NCBI RefSeq assembly: GCF_905115235.1
Contig: NC_051849.1
Span: 164,104,091-164,168,090 of the forward strand
Direction of reading: 5' to 3'
Length of the DNA stretch: 64,000 nt
From: Hermetia illucens
Taxonomy: Eukaryota; Arthropoda; Insecta; Diptera; Stratiomyidae
The notes under the pieces are model-generated. The model searched no databases and was not told the DNA's origin. It worked only from the letters and a program-made list of their open reading frames with translations. A program made the position numbers and the translations under genes. Positions 34,521 through 46,600 of this stretch are shown here, piece by piece; position 1 is the stretch's first letter; every line of letters begins with the position of its first letter.

Positions 34521-35739
34521 TCTACCAAGGGGCGAATGTCATCTATGGTTGCCACGCACACATATGAGGGGTAAATTTCCACGTGTTACAGTTTTGCAGT
34601 TGCAATCTCTGCCAATTATCCGTCGTCTTCTATGCAACTTTCTCATTACCATCAAGGGCTTCTTATCAGCTTCTTTGTTCTGCTGTTTAAAATATTTGTT
34701 CTCGTAAGGCCTTTAGTACAATAGTTTTACCATTTCATTATCGGTTGCCTTTTTTACTGGGAGCACTTGCTTTCTTGTTTATGAGTACGACTTTCTCCAT
34801 TGCAAACGTATATTGTGAGGGTATTGGAAATTCCTTTTTTCTAGAATAACTAGTAGCACGAAAACGCGAGCATCTCATATGTAAGGCCTACTATTCTTCC
34901 TATCATTTACGCTAACGAATCTGATAATAGCGTGTTAAACGATCCCTCGAAAGATTGTTTTTCAGCTGTCCGGAGATAGTAGTAGATCCATTGTCTCATG
35001 ATGACCGAAGATTGGGTCATCATAGGAAAAGAGGGAGGAGTGTCTGCAAGAGGTTGAAACAAACTGTCAGAAAGCAGCAACGATGGTAACTAATCGTGCC
35101 TGATGCACTGCGATTAGCAACTATATTCCATCATGCTTCTCAACTTATAAGCGCCTGACAAGTGTAGGGGTGGGTATCAGTGGCTACTCTGAGGAGCCCA
35201 ATTAACGCCGTTTTGATGCCACGAGTTCGTCCGATTATGACTGCTGTTATAAGAGCAAGGAAATAGAGTCCAACCGGCTGAGATGTTCAGATTCATGAAG
35301 GAAAGCAGCTAGTGGTCTCTCTGAGGTTCTCAGAGAATGGTGTACCTAGTGCCCGTAGCTTGTCCCAGAGGTAATGACAAAGGGGTTGTCACCTTTTCTC
35401 GGCAGCCTCATCAATACGAATTGCAGGGTATGCTAAGTCTGACAACATGGTCTCCTCTGGGCTAGTGACCCGTGCAGGCCGGCGTAATTTTGCAAGCATT
35501 TGCACGCGTCTGGTGTAAAAGCCCTTGCGACCGGGTTTTGTTATAAGCGGGCTGAATCCTCTTTGACTAGCAGGACTGCAGAGCCCCGGTAGCCCCTACA
35601 CACGCGATTTTTTTAACACTATTAAGCTTCGTTCTATTGTACTTTTTGCTCAATGTCTGTGCTAATCAATAGAGCCGTACGTTAGTATGGGACGCACCAT
35701 ATCTGTGCACATCCAGGCTATGTAGGACTTCTTAACTCG
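34521..35739. other. Unassigned DNA
   Basis: No open frame above 60 codons and no recognised repeat. Confidence 0.3.
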
Positions 35740-37300
35740 CAGTTCAATGCTCAATCTCTAATTTACCTTTCGATTCAGGATTACACCCAAATACTTTACT
35801 CTGCAAGAAATGACCAATCGGCTGGATTATCCTGGTTCTTAGTATGGATATTATCAAGGGCGTAAGACACTCCTCCAATTTTAAACTGGTCAAGGCTTCT
35901 TTGATATCCGGGAAGTGGATTTGAACCAGCAGCTCCAATTTTTTTACCAGAAGATCTTGTCCAGCAACCTTCCGATTTTTTAAGAAGGGATGGGCTCCTA
36001 TGACTCTTGAACAGAATTTTATTGATTGGAGATTCGCTGATGTCCAACTAGGATTGCTTCTTGGCAGTCTTGATGGCTAACTTGTACCTCTTTAGGCAGT
36101 CCTTGTATGGCTGCCAATATTTGTGTTTAAAGCAGATGTTGAAGATCTCCCTGGTTAGCTTCTTCTTCATTCCATCTTGGTGGCAATCTTTTCTTGCTGT
36201 ATCTAGCAGGGCGTGAGACTTTAAAGGCGGTGTCGAATGCCTTTTCCAGAGCCCCGACCTTTGAGTCCACTTCTTCTGTTGTGTCAATGTTACCAATTTG
36301 CGTTTTTGACAACTTGACCAAACTTTGTCCAGTCGATCTTCCTAGGGTCCCTGAAATCCTTGGAGACCTCTGAGGCGAGATCTAGAGTGAAACTATCCAA
36401 CTATGATCTGAGAAAGTTCTCTGCTTCCAGTTCTCCACCCTAAAGATCCAATTGTCGGTTAGCAGGGTTATATTAAAGATCTTCTTACAAACGTTACAGT
36501 TCTCCGAGCTAGGAAAATGGAAGGTTGGTGTACTGTCCCTGGTACACACTGATAGATCTGTATTAATAATAAAACCAAAGACTGACTCACCTGTGGACAA
36601 ATTATAATATATATATATCAAAGGGCTCCATTTGATGGTTGGAGGAAGACAAACAGATTAGTCGAGGCGCAGTTCGAGTGCTGCAGATCTATCTGTCATA
36701 CCCTTAGCATGATCTGCTTGGCCTAGGGGACCGTTGTCAGTCCCCGTCGGAACGTTGAGTCTCATCTCCTCTAATAGCTCTTTAGCGGCGTCGACTGGAT
36801 GCAGGTCGTCCTCTGTCTTTTTCAGCGTCTCTAGGCACTTTCCTTTTATACGGGGCAGGAAAGGTTAGCTGTTCGCCTAATGTACCTCCTCCTTCGTAAT
36901 TATCCAGTCGTTCATGGGAATCCTGGGATTTTGAAGGCGCAGGGATTGGACGAGCTTGTCCTTATTAATGCGGATTTTCGACAACCAGATTTGAGCGATC
37001 GGTTACCTGGGGATCTTCACGCAGTATTTTAGCGACGAGTGAAACGAGAAAGTTCCTGGGAAATTAGTTCTCGCATGCTATAACGTGGAATCTATGGACC
37101 ATCTGAGAGGAATCGAAGCAGGAGAGGAATTCCACGTGTTCGCCATTTTCATCCAGGAGATGCTCGATGACTACCTCTTATAGCCTGGCCTCAACAATGG
37201 TCCACATTTCCGGCACTAGTTTGCCGCTAGTGGAATTGTAATCTGCCAGCGCCACACGTGAGTGTGTTGCGTGTCTCGTTGGCAATACCATTCTCCGTAA
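35740..37300 (-). mobile_element. Jockey/R1-superfamily LINE fragment
   Basis: Minus strand. The endonuclease C-terminal part at 36621-36382 has CTRDSTPTFHF and FSDHSWIVSL, like TRxxxPTF and SDHxxI. It is followed by a linker, frame-broken between 36321 and 36000, with YSKKRLPPRWNEEE and WQPYKDCLKRYKLAIKTAK. These resemble the WWNxEL...WxxYKxALxxYKxxIRxAK stretch before the RT. The sequence to 37300 probably holds the 5' part but is too decayed to read. RT itself absent. Confidence 0.5.
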
Positions 37301-38393
37301 TCCTGTTAATAATATGTATGGCCTTCTGGTACTGATACTTGAGCTCTTCTTGTCAGTAATTCCTTTTTGGGGGGTGGGGGGGCTGACTTTGATGGTTTCG
37401 GGATGGGAGTACTAAGGCTGGTATTTACCACAGCTAACTCGACTGCAGTGGATTCCAAGCCAGAAACCACTAGCCGTCAGCCGTCTTGTTCGGGAGACCC
37501 TATGGTTGGTTTCAGCATACACCTGCATGGTCATTCTGGCTATTTCCAACTTCAACAAATCTTAACATTGTGTCTGTAAGTAGGAATAAACAGAAGTTGG
37601 CTTCCCTAACAAACTGCTCAGATAATCCTCTTCTTCAAGTTTGGAAATTCGGATTGCTTTCAAAACATTTTGTAATCGTTGAATTTATCGACCAACTAAT
37701 TGATTATATGGCATGAGTGATTTTATCTTTAAAATATTAAGTACATTTGTATCTTTTATTAATAGAGCTGTCATTCATTGTCTTCAGGTGATTTGTTCAA
37801 ATGTTTGTGATAATTATCTAATTGCCTCAATTTGTCGCATAAGTGTCAAACAATCGACCCAGTAGTGATAAGATAGAGATGTTGTTCAGTTGACGTAATA
37901 TTCAGTTGTCGGTTTTTACATGGGGTATATATTATAGGATATCCACATGTGGGTGGGCGCTACTTTCTATTGTGTGCTTATTGATAATATTCTGAACGCA
38001 AATCAAGTATAGTTTTTTGGTGCTATGTCATATTGTTTCAATAGTCTATAAATATTCGCACGTGCTACATATCTCTCTATCATGAACAGGTGATAAAATA
38101 TATTTTACAATTGAAGAACAATTTGTCAGGAACATGGGGTGTGTGTCGAATAATCTTTCCGGGTTGACCTTTAAGCATTGCGATAAAAAAATTAAACTTC
38201 ACATACGAAACCATGTAGATTTTCTTTAGAGGAGTTGCGCGTAAGTGTCCATCGTCACGTATTTCTTTGCAGGAATTAGGACGGAGACCTCCGAGTCGAA
38301 CCTTCTATATCTTCCCCTTGGCTGTCAAACTTGTGATATAATTGTCGTTGAAATACAAAATTATAGAAACTAGGAGCAGATCCTTGGTAGCAT
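37301..38393. other. Unassigned AT-rich DNA
   Basis: Contains a G-run near 37369-37380 and several GATA-like words (TGATAAGATAG near 37868). No gene recognised. Confidence 0.3.
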
Positions 38394-38401
38394 CGCTCAT
38401 T

Positions 38402-38753
38402 CATCATCATCAACGGCGCAACAACCGGTATCCGGTCTAGGCCTGCCTTAATAAGGAACTCCAGACATCCCGGTTTTGCGCCGAGGTCCACCAATTCGAT
38501 ATCCCTAAAAGCTGTCTGGCGTCCTGACCCACGCCATCGCTCCATCTTAGGCAGGGTCTGCCTCGTCTTCTTTTTCTACAATAGATATTGCCCTTATAGA
38601 CTTTCCGGGCGGGATCATCCTCATCCATACGGATTAAGTGACCCGCCCACCGTAACCTATTGAGCAGGATTTTATCCACAACCGGACGGTCATGGTATCG
38701 CTCATGGATTTCGTCATTGTGTAGGTTACGGAATCGTCCATCCTCATGTAGGG
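38402..38753 (-). mobile_element. RTE-A copy 3, short 5'-truncated insertion
   Basis: 352 bp of the RTE-A 3' end between perfect 8-bp duplications CGCTCATT (38394-38401, 38754-38761). It carries the perfect terminal hairpin (38424-38436) and an undisturbed reading of the C-terminal domain (VDKILLNRLRWAGHLIRMDED). A clean example of 5'-truncated target-primed insertion. Confidence 0.9.
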
Positions 38754-38761
38754 CGCTCATT

Positions 38762-39178
38762 GCTCACGTTTAGTCGAACTTTTCGTAGCCCAGATGACAC
38801 GATCGCCGAGGGAGGAAATCCCATGGCAAGAGGTATCCTTGTTTGATACCTGACTCAACGTAGAGGCTAACAATCTTTGATAGCTCACTTTTTTCTCTCC
38901 CATACTATACTATAGTATACTATAGTAAACCATATCTATAGGAATTAATTAGGAATCTGATGTTAAATTAGTATTAACACTTAGTGGCTGTTTCTTCACG
39001 GTATATAGACCGATTAGAGAATACTTACCTCCGATAAAGATGGGAGAAAGTTATGCAGTTGTAATATTGTGCACCACTGAAAATTTCAGGGGAAAAGTGT
39101 TTTCCATTTAACTATACATTAGTAGCTTCTTTTCAACCAAGGTAAAACTCCATACAGATAACATTATGGTGCAGTATT
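38762..39178. other. Unassigned DNA between RTE-A copy 3 and the SINE
   Basis: Includes a short ACTATAGTATACTATAGT repeat near 38905-38925. No gene. Confidence 0.35.
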
Positions 39179-39185
39179 CACTATT

Positions 39186-39469
39186 CCGGATAGCTGAGTG
39201 GTTACAGCACAAGACTGTCGTACGGAAGGTCGCGGTTCAAATCTCGCTGGCGGCAATGGGATTTGTATCGTGATTTGACGTCGGATACCAGTCGTCTCAG
39301 CTGGGAAGGGGACCTGAGTCAAATCAGGGTAATAATCTCGGGCGAGCGTAATGCTGACCACATTGCCTCCTACAGTGTTCTGTAGTGTACCGTTACGGTC
39401 TTGAATGAAGTGCTCTAACACACTTCAAGGCCTAGATCCAATATGGATTGTTGTGCCAACGATTATTAT
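39186..39469 (+). repeat. tRNA-derived SINE, well preserved (SINE-3)
   Basis: Head CCGGATAGCTGAGTGGTTA (A box) and GCGGTTCAAATCTC (B box) come from a tRNA; the body is GGATACCAGTCG...GACCTGAGTCAAATCAGG. The 3' module GGCCTAG-ATCCA-ATA-TGGAT-TGTTGTGCC is followed by an ATT tail. Stem arms lie at 39436-39440 and 39444-39448. The target duplication CACTATT is at 39179-39185 and at 41860-41866, on the far side of the R4/Dong copy that inserted into the ATT tail. Confidence 0.88.
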
Positions 39470-41842
39470 CACAATCTCGGCAGATGCCGGATTTTACCTA
39501 ATACTAGCACTAAGTGCCAAGCATTTAGGTTCGGACGATCCTACCTACTTAAAAACTAAAGGGGTGCTGATGGTGGTGGCCGGTGGCAGGTCAGTGGGAG
39601 AATCCGTCGAGTACTTCCCGCAACATCGAGCACGTATGCAGAATGGTGTACTTCTTTATGGTTTGAACCAGACTGTGCGAAAGTCCCAGGACATCAAGGG
39701 AAGCCGTGAGGGATCTAGGTACAATACCTGTAGCTGACAATATTATGGGAACTACAACCACCCGCTCTAGACGCCAAATTTCTTTGATTTTTCGAGCCAA
39801 TGGCATTTGGTATTTCCGTTCAATGTTGCTATTATGGGGGATAGCAACATCAATAACATACGCGGAGCGACCCGTCTTGTCAACTAACAGTACGTTAGGC
39901 TTGTTGTGTGCGGTATGGCGATCAGTCAGAACTTGCCGGTCCTAATACATGCTGTAAGCAGAACTATCAAGTACCGGTGCCATAACAGTACAGCCAGAAA
40001 TGAGATGGTCCAACGTCTCTAACGCCGAACCACACATTCTGCACTGGTCGTTCTCCACCCGTTCTTTCATGATGAGCTTTTTATAAGCTTGGGTGGCGAC
40101 CACGCCATCCTGAATGGCGCACATGAACCTCTCCATCTCAGCAAAGAGCTTCCCAGCTCACACCCCCATCTCTTCGACAGATGCAAATCGACAAATGGCT
40201 GCCAAAAACAATTCACATGTTTACCGTGCATTGCCTTCGACTTCCATTCATCAATCCGCTCTTGGTCCGACTTCAACCCACTCAGAGGATTGAAAGATCG
40301 ATCCTTCAAGTTAAGTGGAGTCAGTCCACAGTCTGCCTTACAGACAGCCGCATGCAAGGGGCTCGCCTGCTCTTTACTGTAAAAATAAGCGCGCAGCGAG
40401 TCAACTTGGCGATGATGTGCCGCCACGTCACCCCCCCCCCGTCAACGCCCCTACCTCCGATGTCATGAGGCAGGTTCATCCGCTCGACGGCAGACTTTGG
40501 ATGATGCATTCGGAATTTGGACATAGTTGTCCGTATCCGCCGCTGGACGTTTTCCAGGTCGGTCTTCGTCCACGGCAATATTCCGAATGCATAAGTCAGT
40601 GAAGGGATAGCGAATACATTCAACGCGCTTATTTTATTCTTCCCCGAGAGATGCGATTTCAGCACCAGCTTTACACGTCGCAGGAATTCGGACAGCAGAG
40701 CTTCCTTCAGATCACCAACTCGAGCATAGGTTCCTTGCAGAATTCCTAGGTACTTGTAGAAGTTTGTCTCGGTCATAGCTTCGATGTGGAGGTCACGAAG
40801 GTCAATGCTATGTCCGGCATGCGGCTCGTCATGACCTTTGCAGATGGCTTGGATTCGACACTTGTCTAATCCAAACTCCATCCGCATTGCATTCTGAACA
40901 CGTCTGGAATAACTTTCGCCATACCGTCGTAACCGACTGCATATGACAGAAAGTTTCTGTTTTAGTGTGTCCCGAATTTCAACAACGGGTGTCTCACAGG
41001 GGATGGCATTGTTCCGGTAAACCCTCTGCACTTTATTTCTCACCCGTCGGCTGGCATTGCCAGTGCTGATCTGAATCAGTCTAGCAATGTCCTGCCTTAG
41101 TGAGTCCCGCCGACGTTCCAGGCGAATTTTCCATGGTGGATCTCTTTTGTCACTCAAACAAATAACACGAAAGCGAATCTTCTGACCGTGCAATCTGATA
41201 GCCGCTTCAAGTCGAACACGCTCCCTGATGGTGGCCGGAATTGTGTCGCTGCGAGTAATAAAGTGGTACTGGTCTGCGACTGGCTGCACAGTCAGGTGCG
41301 CGAATTGCGGGAAACGCTCGACGAATCTCTGGTGAAACAAGGGGCGGTAAGATGTTGTACCCGCCCCACCGTTATTTCGTAGTAGGAGCGGATGATGAAG
41401 AGGTTCATTTCTTCAGCCCATTTCATCCGCTTCCTACGCGAACCTGCTGAAGTGGTCGCCACAGATTGTGGCGAAACAGCTGCAGCAGGCGGAGTTGTGC
41501 TCCTGGTCGTCGTGGCGCCCAGACGTCGAACCGCCCCACGACTAGCGGTTTCGACGCCGTACTGTCCATTACGAGAGCCCGACCCAGTCACCAAGTCAGA
41601 CGACTCCCGCTGGTTATCCGTACCGGACCTTAAATTTCTCCTTATTCTCATTTTTGGTGGTGTATTTTATCCCTAGCTGCCAGGTGTTAAGATAGCTTCC
41701 TTAGTGAGTAATCTGCAAGACTGCAAAGTTCCTGCACTTTCCTCACCTAACCCCTGAGACGCTGCGGTGGCGTACAGCCATTCAGATTGAAGCTATCCAT
41801 CCCTCCTGCTTTCACAACTGGGCTTGGGACCGGCTTCGGCGG
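39470..41842 (-). mobile_element. R4/Dong-type LINE, internally deleted (D3), nested in SINE-3 tail
   Basis: Both element ends match D1 (3' end GATTGTGATAA at 39470, 5' end CCGCCGAAGCCGG at 41842). Flanks are ATT repeats (39461-39469, 41843-41858), so the target was the (ATT/TAA)n tail of the SINE. About 2.37 kb against 3.78 kb for D1. Two internal deletions are visible. One removes the region after the Myb-like segment (D1 about 12255-12600). The other fuses RVQ to MRMEFGLDK (D1 about 12865-13925) and removes most RT motifs. The joined frame 41340-40321 nevertheless stays open for 339 codons. The CCHC and endonuclease region (to about 39760) is frame-broken. Cannot encode RT. Confidence 0.87.
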
Positions 41843-41866
41843 TTATTATTATTATTATCCACTATT

Positions 41867-42264
41867 CTGTTGATGTTTTCAATTGGGTGCATTACTCGTT
41901 TCTTCTTCTCCCTAGGCCCTAGCATATTGGAACGCGATAGTAAATTGGGTAGTCAGGGGGTGTTTTCCCGTTGTTGACAATCAATCCCCGAATTTGATAA
42001 ATAGTTGCGAGGTAGTCACCGCTCAATGAATTCAGTGCCGTATTATGGCTTATTGTGAATTAGATCAGTTTTACTGAACAAGAAAGGGTTTAATTGTTCT
42101 TTTTATTTTCAACCTTATTTGCAGTGTTTTTTTTCGTTATGTGTCCTCCGCATCAATCGTCTATCCAGGTGCGCCTCGTGATACTTTACCTCATTTTTTT
42201 GAGGGATTATTATAGTATTGATTGAGACTTTTGTTTCGTTTAGTCGTTTAAAGATGAGGGTGAC
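41867..42264. other. Unassigned DNA
   Basis: Nothing recognised; T-rich near 42090-42135. Confidence 0.3.
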
Positions 42265-43150
42265 ATGACACACTTTGTAAGCCACTTCCCAATTAGTCCT
42301 AAGTGGATATCTCTGGCACCATCGGTGGACGGGTGCCGAGTCCTGGAAGCCTTCTCAGTAAGTGATCACCAGTGCATCGCGTTCGAAGTGGTTGACGCTA
42401 CTTGCAGGCGTGCACCAACTCGAAGCTCCCCTACGCGCGAGGGTGAACATCGGGAAGTTCGTCGAAGCTCGTGGAGAGCCCTCCGGGGGGTGGTAGCTGG
42501 CACTGTCGTAAATTCAGTGATGAACCTGATGACGAAAGCGTGGGAGGCTTCCATGTCACGGAGGGGACCCAGCCGTGACAAGCCTGACAAGTACTGGGGG
42601 ACGGCAGAAATTGCCTACCTACGGAGGGAGTGTCATAAACTCCGCCGTTTGGCAGACCGTTTACACGCACGCTAGGAGGCATGCATCATAAAGGCAAAGT
42701 TTAGATTAGTGAAAAGGAGACACCGTAGTGCGATAAGTAAAGGCAGAATCTAGACAACGAGATATATGAGGACCTGTGGAGACTTGGATATAAGCTTGTT
42801 ACCCCGAAAATCGGGGCTCTGCGGGAGTTTTGCATATTAAGTACCGACCAGGTGGACCACATTGTAGGGACATTATTCCCCAGACATCTTGTATGGGTTG
42901 ATGTCAATTGTGCTAAAAACGTGGAGGGCTGCCTCTTTTTACACTGAGAGACCTTGAGGAAGCGGTTCTCATCATGAAAAAGAAAAAGGCGCCAGGACGT
43001 GATGGTATCCCGGCGGACGTTTATAAACTGGTGTTCCATCAACTGCCAGACTTGTTGCCTGGGGCGTTCAACGCTTGCTTGAAGGAGGACAGTTTTCCCG
43101 GGAGGTGGCCAGACTCATGCTGATCGGCAAAGGAAAAGGAGACTCGAGAG
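42265..43150 (+). mobile_element. R1-clade LINE fragment, plus strand
   Basis: Open frame 42265-42675 reads as the end of an R1 endonuclease (DGCRVLEAFSVSDHQCIAFEV, where SDHQ is the catalytic His motif) and the linker to the RT. It then continues out of frame with YKLVTPKIGAL, KKKKAPGRDGIPADVYKL (RT motif 0/1) and FNACLKEDSFPGRW, ending near 43150. A second R1 copy lies in the opposite direction at 43680-47995. Confidence 0.7.
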
Positions 43151-43154
43151 GTTT

Positions 43155-43670
43155 GCCCTATGCTATCGCCTATGCCAAATTTTGTACTTCTGGGATGAAC
43201 TTAAGGGGGGTTTTCCGGTAGATTTTTAAATCATGGCAATATACTATTATTAACTTTCTTTGCGGGGATATCGGAACCGGATGAATTTTGGGGCCTAGAT
43301 TTCATATAGACGCATCACTGTGATTTTTTTTGAGATTTTTCAGTTGGATAGGTTCTGAGAACGAGATCTGTTTCACTATTTGTGGAACACATTTTGAGCC
43401 CAATCTCTCCTATGTTTCACCCAATATCAGAAATAAGATCAATTTCGGAAAGCTGATACCTCACATGGCCGTATTCTGTGGAAAAGAATTACACCCTTCT
43501 CATATGCATGTGGAGCCCGCCTTCAGACTTAACACAAAATGTCCCCACTCGCTACATGTAAGAAGACGCATAGACTACATGTTCTCACCAAATTTCGTGC
43601 CAATCGGTCCAGCTGTTTCCAAGTAATTTGGCTGTGGTTGACAGGTAGACAGACAGACGGACAGACATGT
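43155..43670 (+). repeat. Unclassified repeat ending in GACAGACAG, copy G3
   Basis: Third copy of the repeat at 20850 and 29985, sandwiched between the two R1 copies. Ends TAGACAGACAGACGGACAGAC. Confidence 0.6.
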
Positions 43671-43679
43671 GGAGTTTAT

Positions 43680-46600
43680 GTTGGAGTCAACGAAGGCTTG
43701 GAATCAAGTGGTAATGAAAATGATTCATCAGCAGCTAAGGCATGAAGAACTGCGAAGAAAGCAAGAAAGGGAGGGAACAATAATGAGCCGCAGTTAAGAA
43801 CTGATCCAGCCCCGTGATCCAACGCAGTCCTGTGGAAGAAGAAGAATGCGGTGGTTTTAGTGAGTAGGAGTTTCACATAACTGCCAACAGCCAACAGTAG
43901 GTTTTGAACTTTTCCACCTCCCAATGATGAAAAACAAAAAAAAAAAACGGACAGACGGATTTTACTTGAGCAGATCGTTAGACGCTGCCTCACCTCTGCC
44001 CTGGGAGCGTCTGACGATTTTACTCTGCCCTGGTAAGGAACCGTAAAGCCTTCATCGCGTGACATTTTTGTAAAGTTTGGGTGCTAAGCCCTAACCGAGG
44101 GGTCCGTGGACCAAAAAAAGAGGGAGTAAGTTGCTCCCCATTTGGTCCGGTAGGCATTAAGGGGAGGCTCTGGTTTGCTACACCGGCTCGATCCAACTCC
44201 AGGAGTTTTGTCTGCACCACGGCTACTGCCTCATTTACCGCCATCCAGCTTTCCTCCGACTTCAGCATCTCTTCCACCAGGTTGGGGAACTCGATGTCCG
44301 CTCCCCCAAGATGCTGTTCAACCTCCACTTCTGCTCTAGAGATCGAGAACAATGGAACATAACGTCCTCCGGGTCCTCGAGTATAGCACCACACTCAGGA
44401 CAGTTGGGAGACTCATCCAACTCGAAGCGATGCAAGTACTTCCTATAGCCACCGTGTCCCGTAAGGAACTGTGTCTGGTGGTAATTCAATTCTCCGTGCT
44501 TTCGGTCGACCCATTTCTCGATACACGGGATTAATGTATGGGTCCACCGGCCCTTGTCGGCGTTATCCCACCGTTGCTACCACTTGCCACACAACTTTCT
44601 CCTGATGGCTTTTAGAAAATCCGCATTCACCTTGGCTGGAATTACCTTCCGTTTTCCGTAGAGCCAGTGTGCCTCGCTCGTTAGAAGATCTATAGGGATC
44701 ATTCCGGCGATGACACACACTGCCTCCGTCGACGCCGTCTAAATGCACTGCACACCCTTAGCGCAATTGGCCGGTATGCCTCAATGTAGAACCTTGAGGC
44801 ACACCTGCTGTCACAATTTACTCCTTCGGCTCGTCGCCCATCTCATAGCAGAGAAGTCTATCTGAAAGGTAGCTCTTGATTAGCCGAACCATGTAACTAG
44901 AAACACCCAGTTTGGTCAAAGCGCCCTTAATGCAACCCCAGTTGGCTGAGTTAAAAACATTTTTAACGTCCAACGTCACCAGAGCACCGCATTTGCCCAC
45001 GGCCATTGCATTTCGAGCCAATTCCACGACCTTTGCTACTGCATCGACTGTAGAACGGGTTAGCCGAAACCCATATTGCCGCTCTGAAAGACCAAAGCTC
45101 GATGAACGGGAGCAGCCTGTTATATATATCACCCTCTCCAACATCTTGTCATGGTGTTTAAGAGACTAATATGGCGATATGAAGAGGGTACGCCGGGCGG
45201 TTTTCGGGGCTTCGATAGCAACACCAGCTTCTGTCTCTTCCACTGGGCGGGAAATACTCCTTTCGCCATGCACGATTCGAATGTGCTTGCGAACCACCTT
45301 GCTCTGTTTTTGACCGCGACCTTCAGAGCCTTGCTATCCCCAATACGCCCGCAGATTTCCCGAAGTTCCTCTTCGGTAACCCCAGGGATATAGAAAACGT
45401 CCTGCTGAGCTGCCAGTTGGGGTTCACTTTCATCCTGCTCCTGCGGCGGGAAAAGAGTTGTAATTATTTGTAACAAGAGCCTGGGCATGTCACTTGAGGT
45501 GATTTTTACCCGCGGATCTTGTTCATTACAACTTGGTATGCTTGTATTAGCCTCCGGATTTGTATTAGCCTCCATGCAGAGCTTCTGATAGCATTCCCGC
45601 TTGCTTCTCCGTATGGCCTTCTTAAGGTTGTTTCGCAGATCTCTGTACTCCTCCTCACGCTCCTGGTGTTCCCCTTGTCCTGTGGGAAATTCTCCTCGCA
45701 CGGAGACAAGAGGATCTCAAGGCAGCGATTTCCGTGTTCCACCAGTAGTTTGGCCTCTTGCCGTGGCGCAAATGTCGAGACAGCTGTGTGACCCTTTCCA
45801 CCGCTGTTCCATCCGGATCATGGGCCCTCTCCAATGCCGCCAGGAATGTCTCCTTCTCGAAAGCTCCAATAGACCAGCCAACCGCCTTAGCCTTTTTATC
45901 TCCAGAGCGTCGTTGATTACTTCCTCAGTTTTTGATGTTGAGGAAGATGGCCTGGTGGTCACTGTGTGTATAGTGCTAACTCACTTGCCAAGCCATCTCC
46001 CTTACCAGTGAGGTGCTAACAAATGTCAGGTCAACGATCCTCTCTCTCGAAAGGCGGACATGCATCCAACGTTGGCCAGCACGATGTCCAACTTGGCAAA
46101 AGATTCCGGCAGAATTTGACCTCTGGTGTTCGTCGATCGGCTTCCCCACTCCAGGGCCCACGCGTTAAAATCACAGGCAATGATTTCAGGGCTGCGGTCT
46201 CTAGCCTCCAACACCAAACTGTCTGACATCTCCTCATATTGTGCTAAGGTTGCAGTAGGAGGAGCGAAGCAGCTGTAAATGTGGACACCGTTGACCTTCG
46301 CCCTTGTAAACCCGGCTGCCGAGGGGGCCATTACTTCCTGAATGGCCTGTCTTCCGCACACTCAGAGAGTCATCCACCGCCCAAGTCGCACTGCCGTGGT
46401 TTCTGCACGGCTCCCAAATTACTGCGACATCCACATTCGACTCTCAAATGGTTTGCCAGAGCAGGTCCTGAGCAGTGATTGAATTGATTTGTATCAATCT
46501 CTCTCAGTCGTCCACGCCCTCTTTCCCACTACACGACACAGGCCCTTTTCCCCCCACTTCCTGCAACTTCTCGACCTATCATGCTGGCTGGTGCATGCCG

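Noticed and set aside
39186-39260. tRNA gene
   Set aside because: A and B boxes are present, but there is no closing acceptor stem; it is the head of a SINE with a matching copy at 58591 and target duplications.
44081-44534. Plus-strand host genes in 44-48 kb
   Set aside because: All lie opposite R1 LINE frames that carry recognisable zinc-knuckle, endonuclease and RT motifs.
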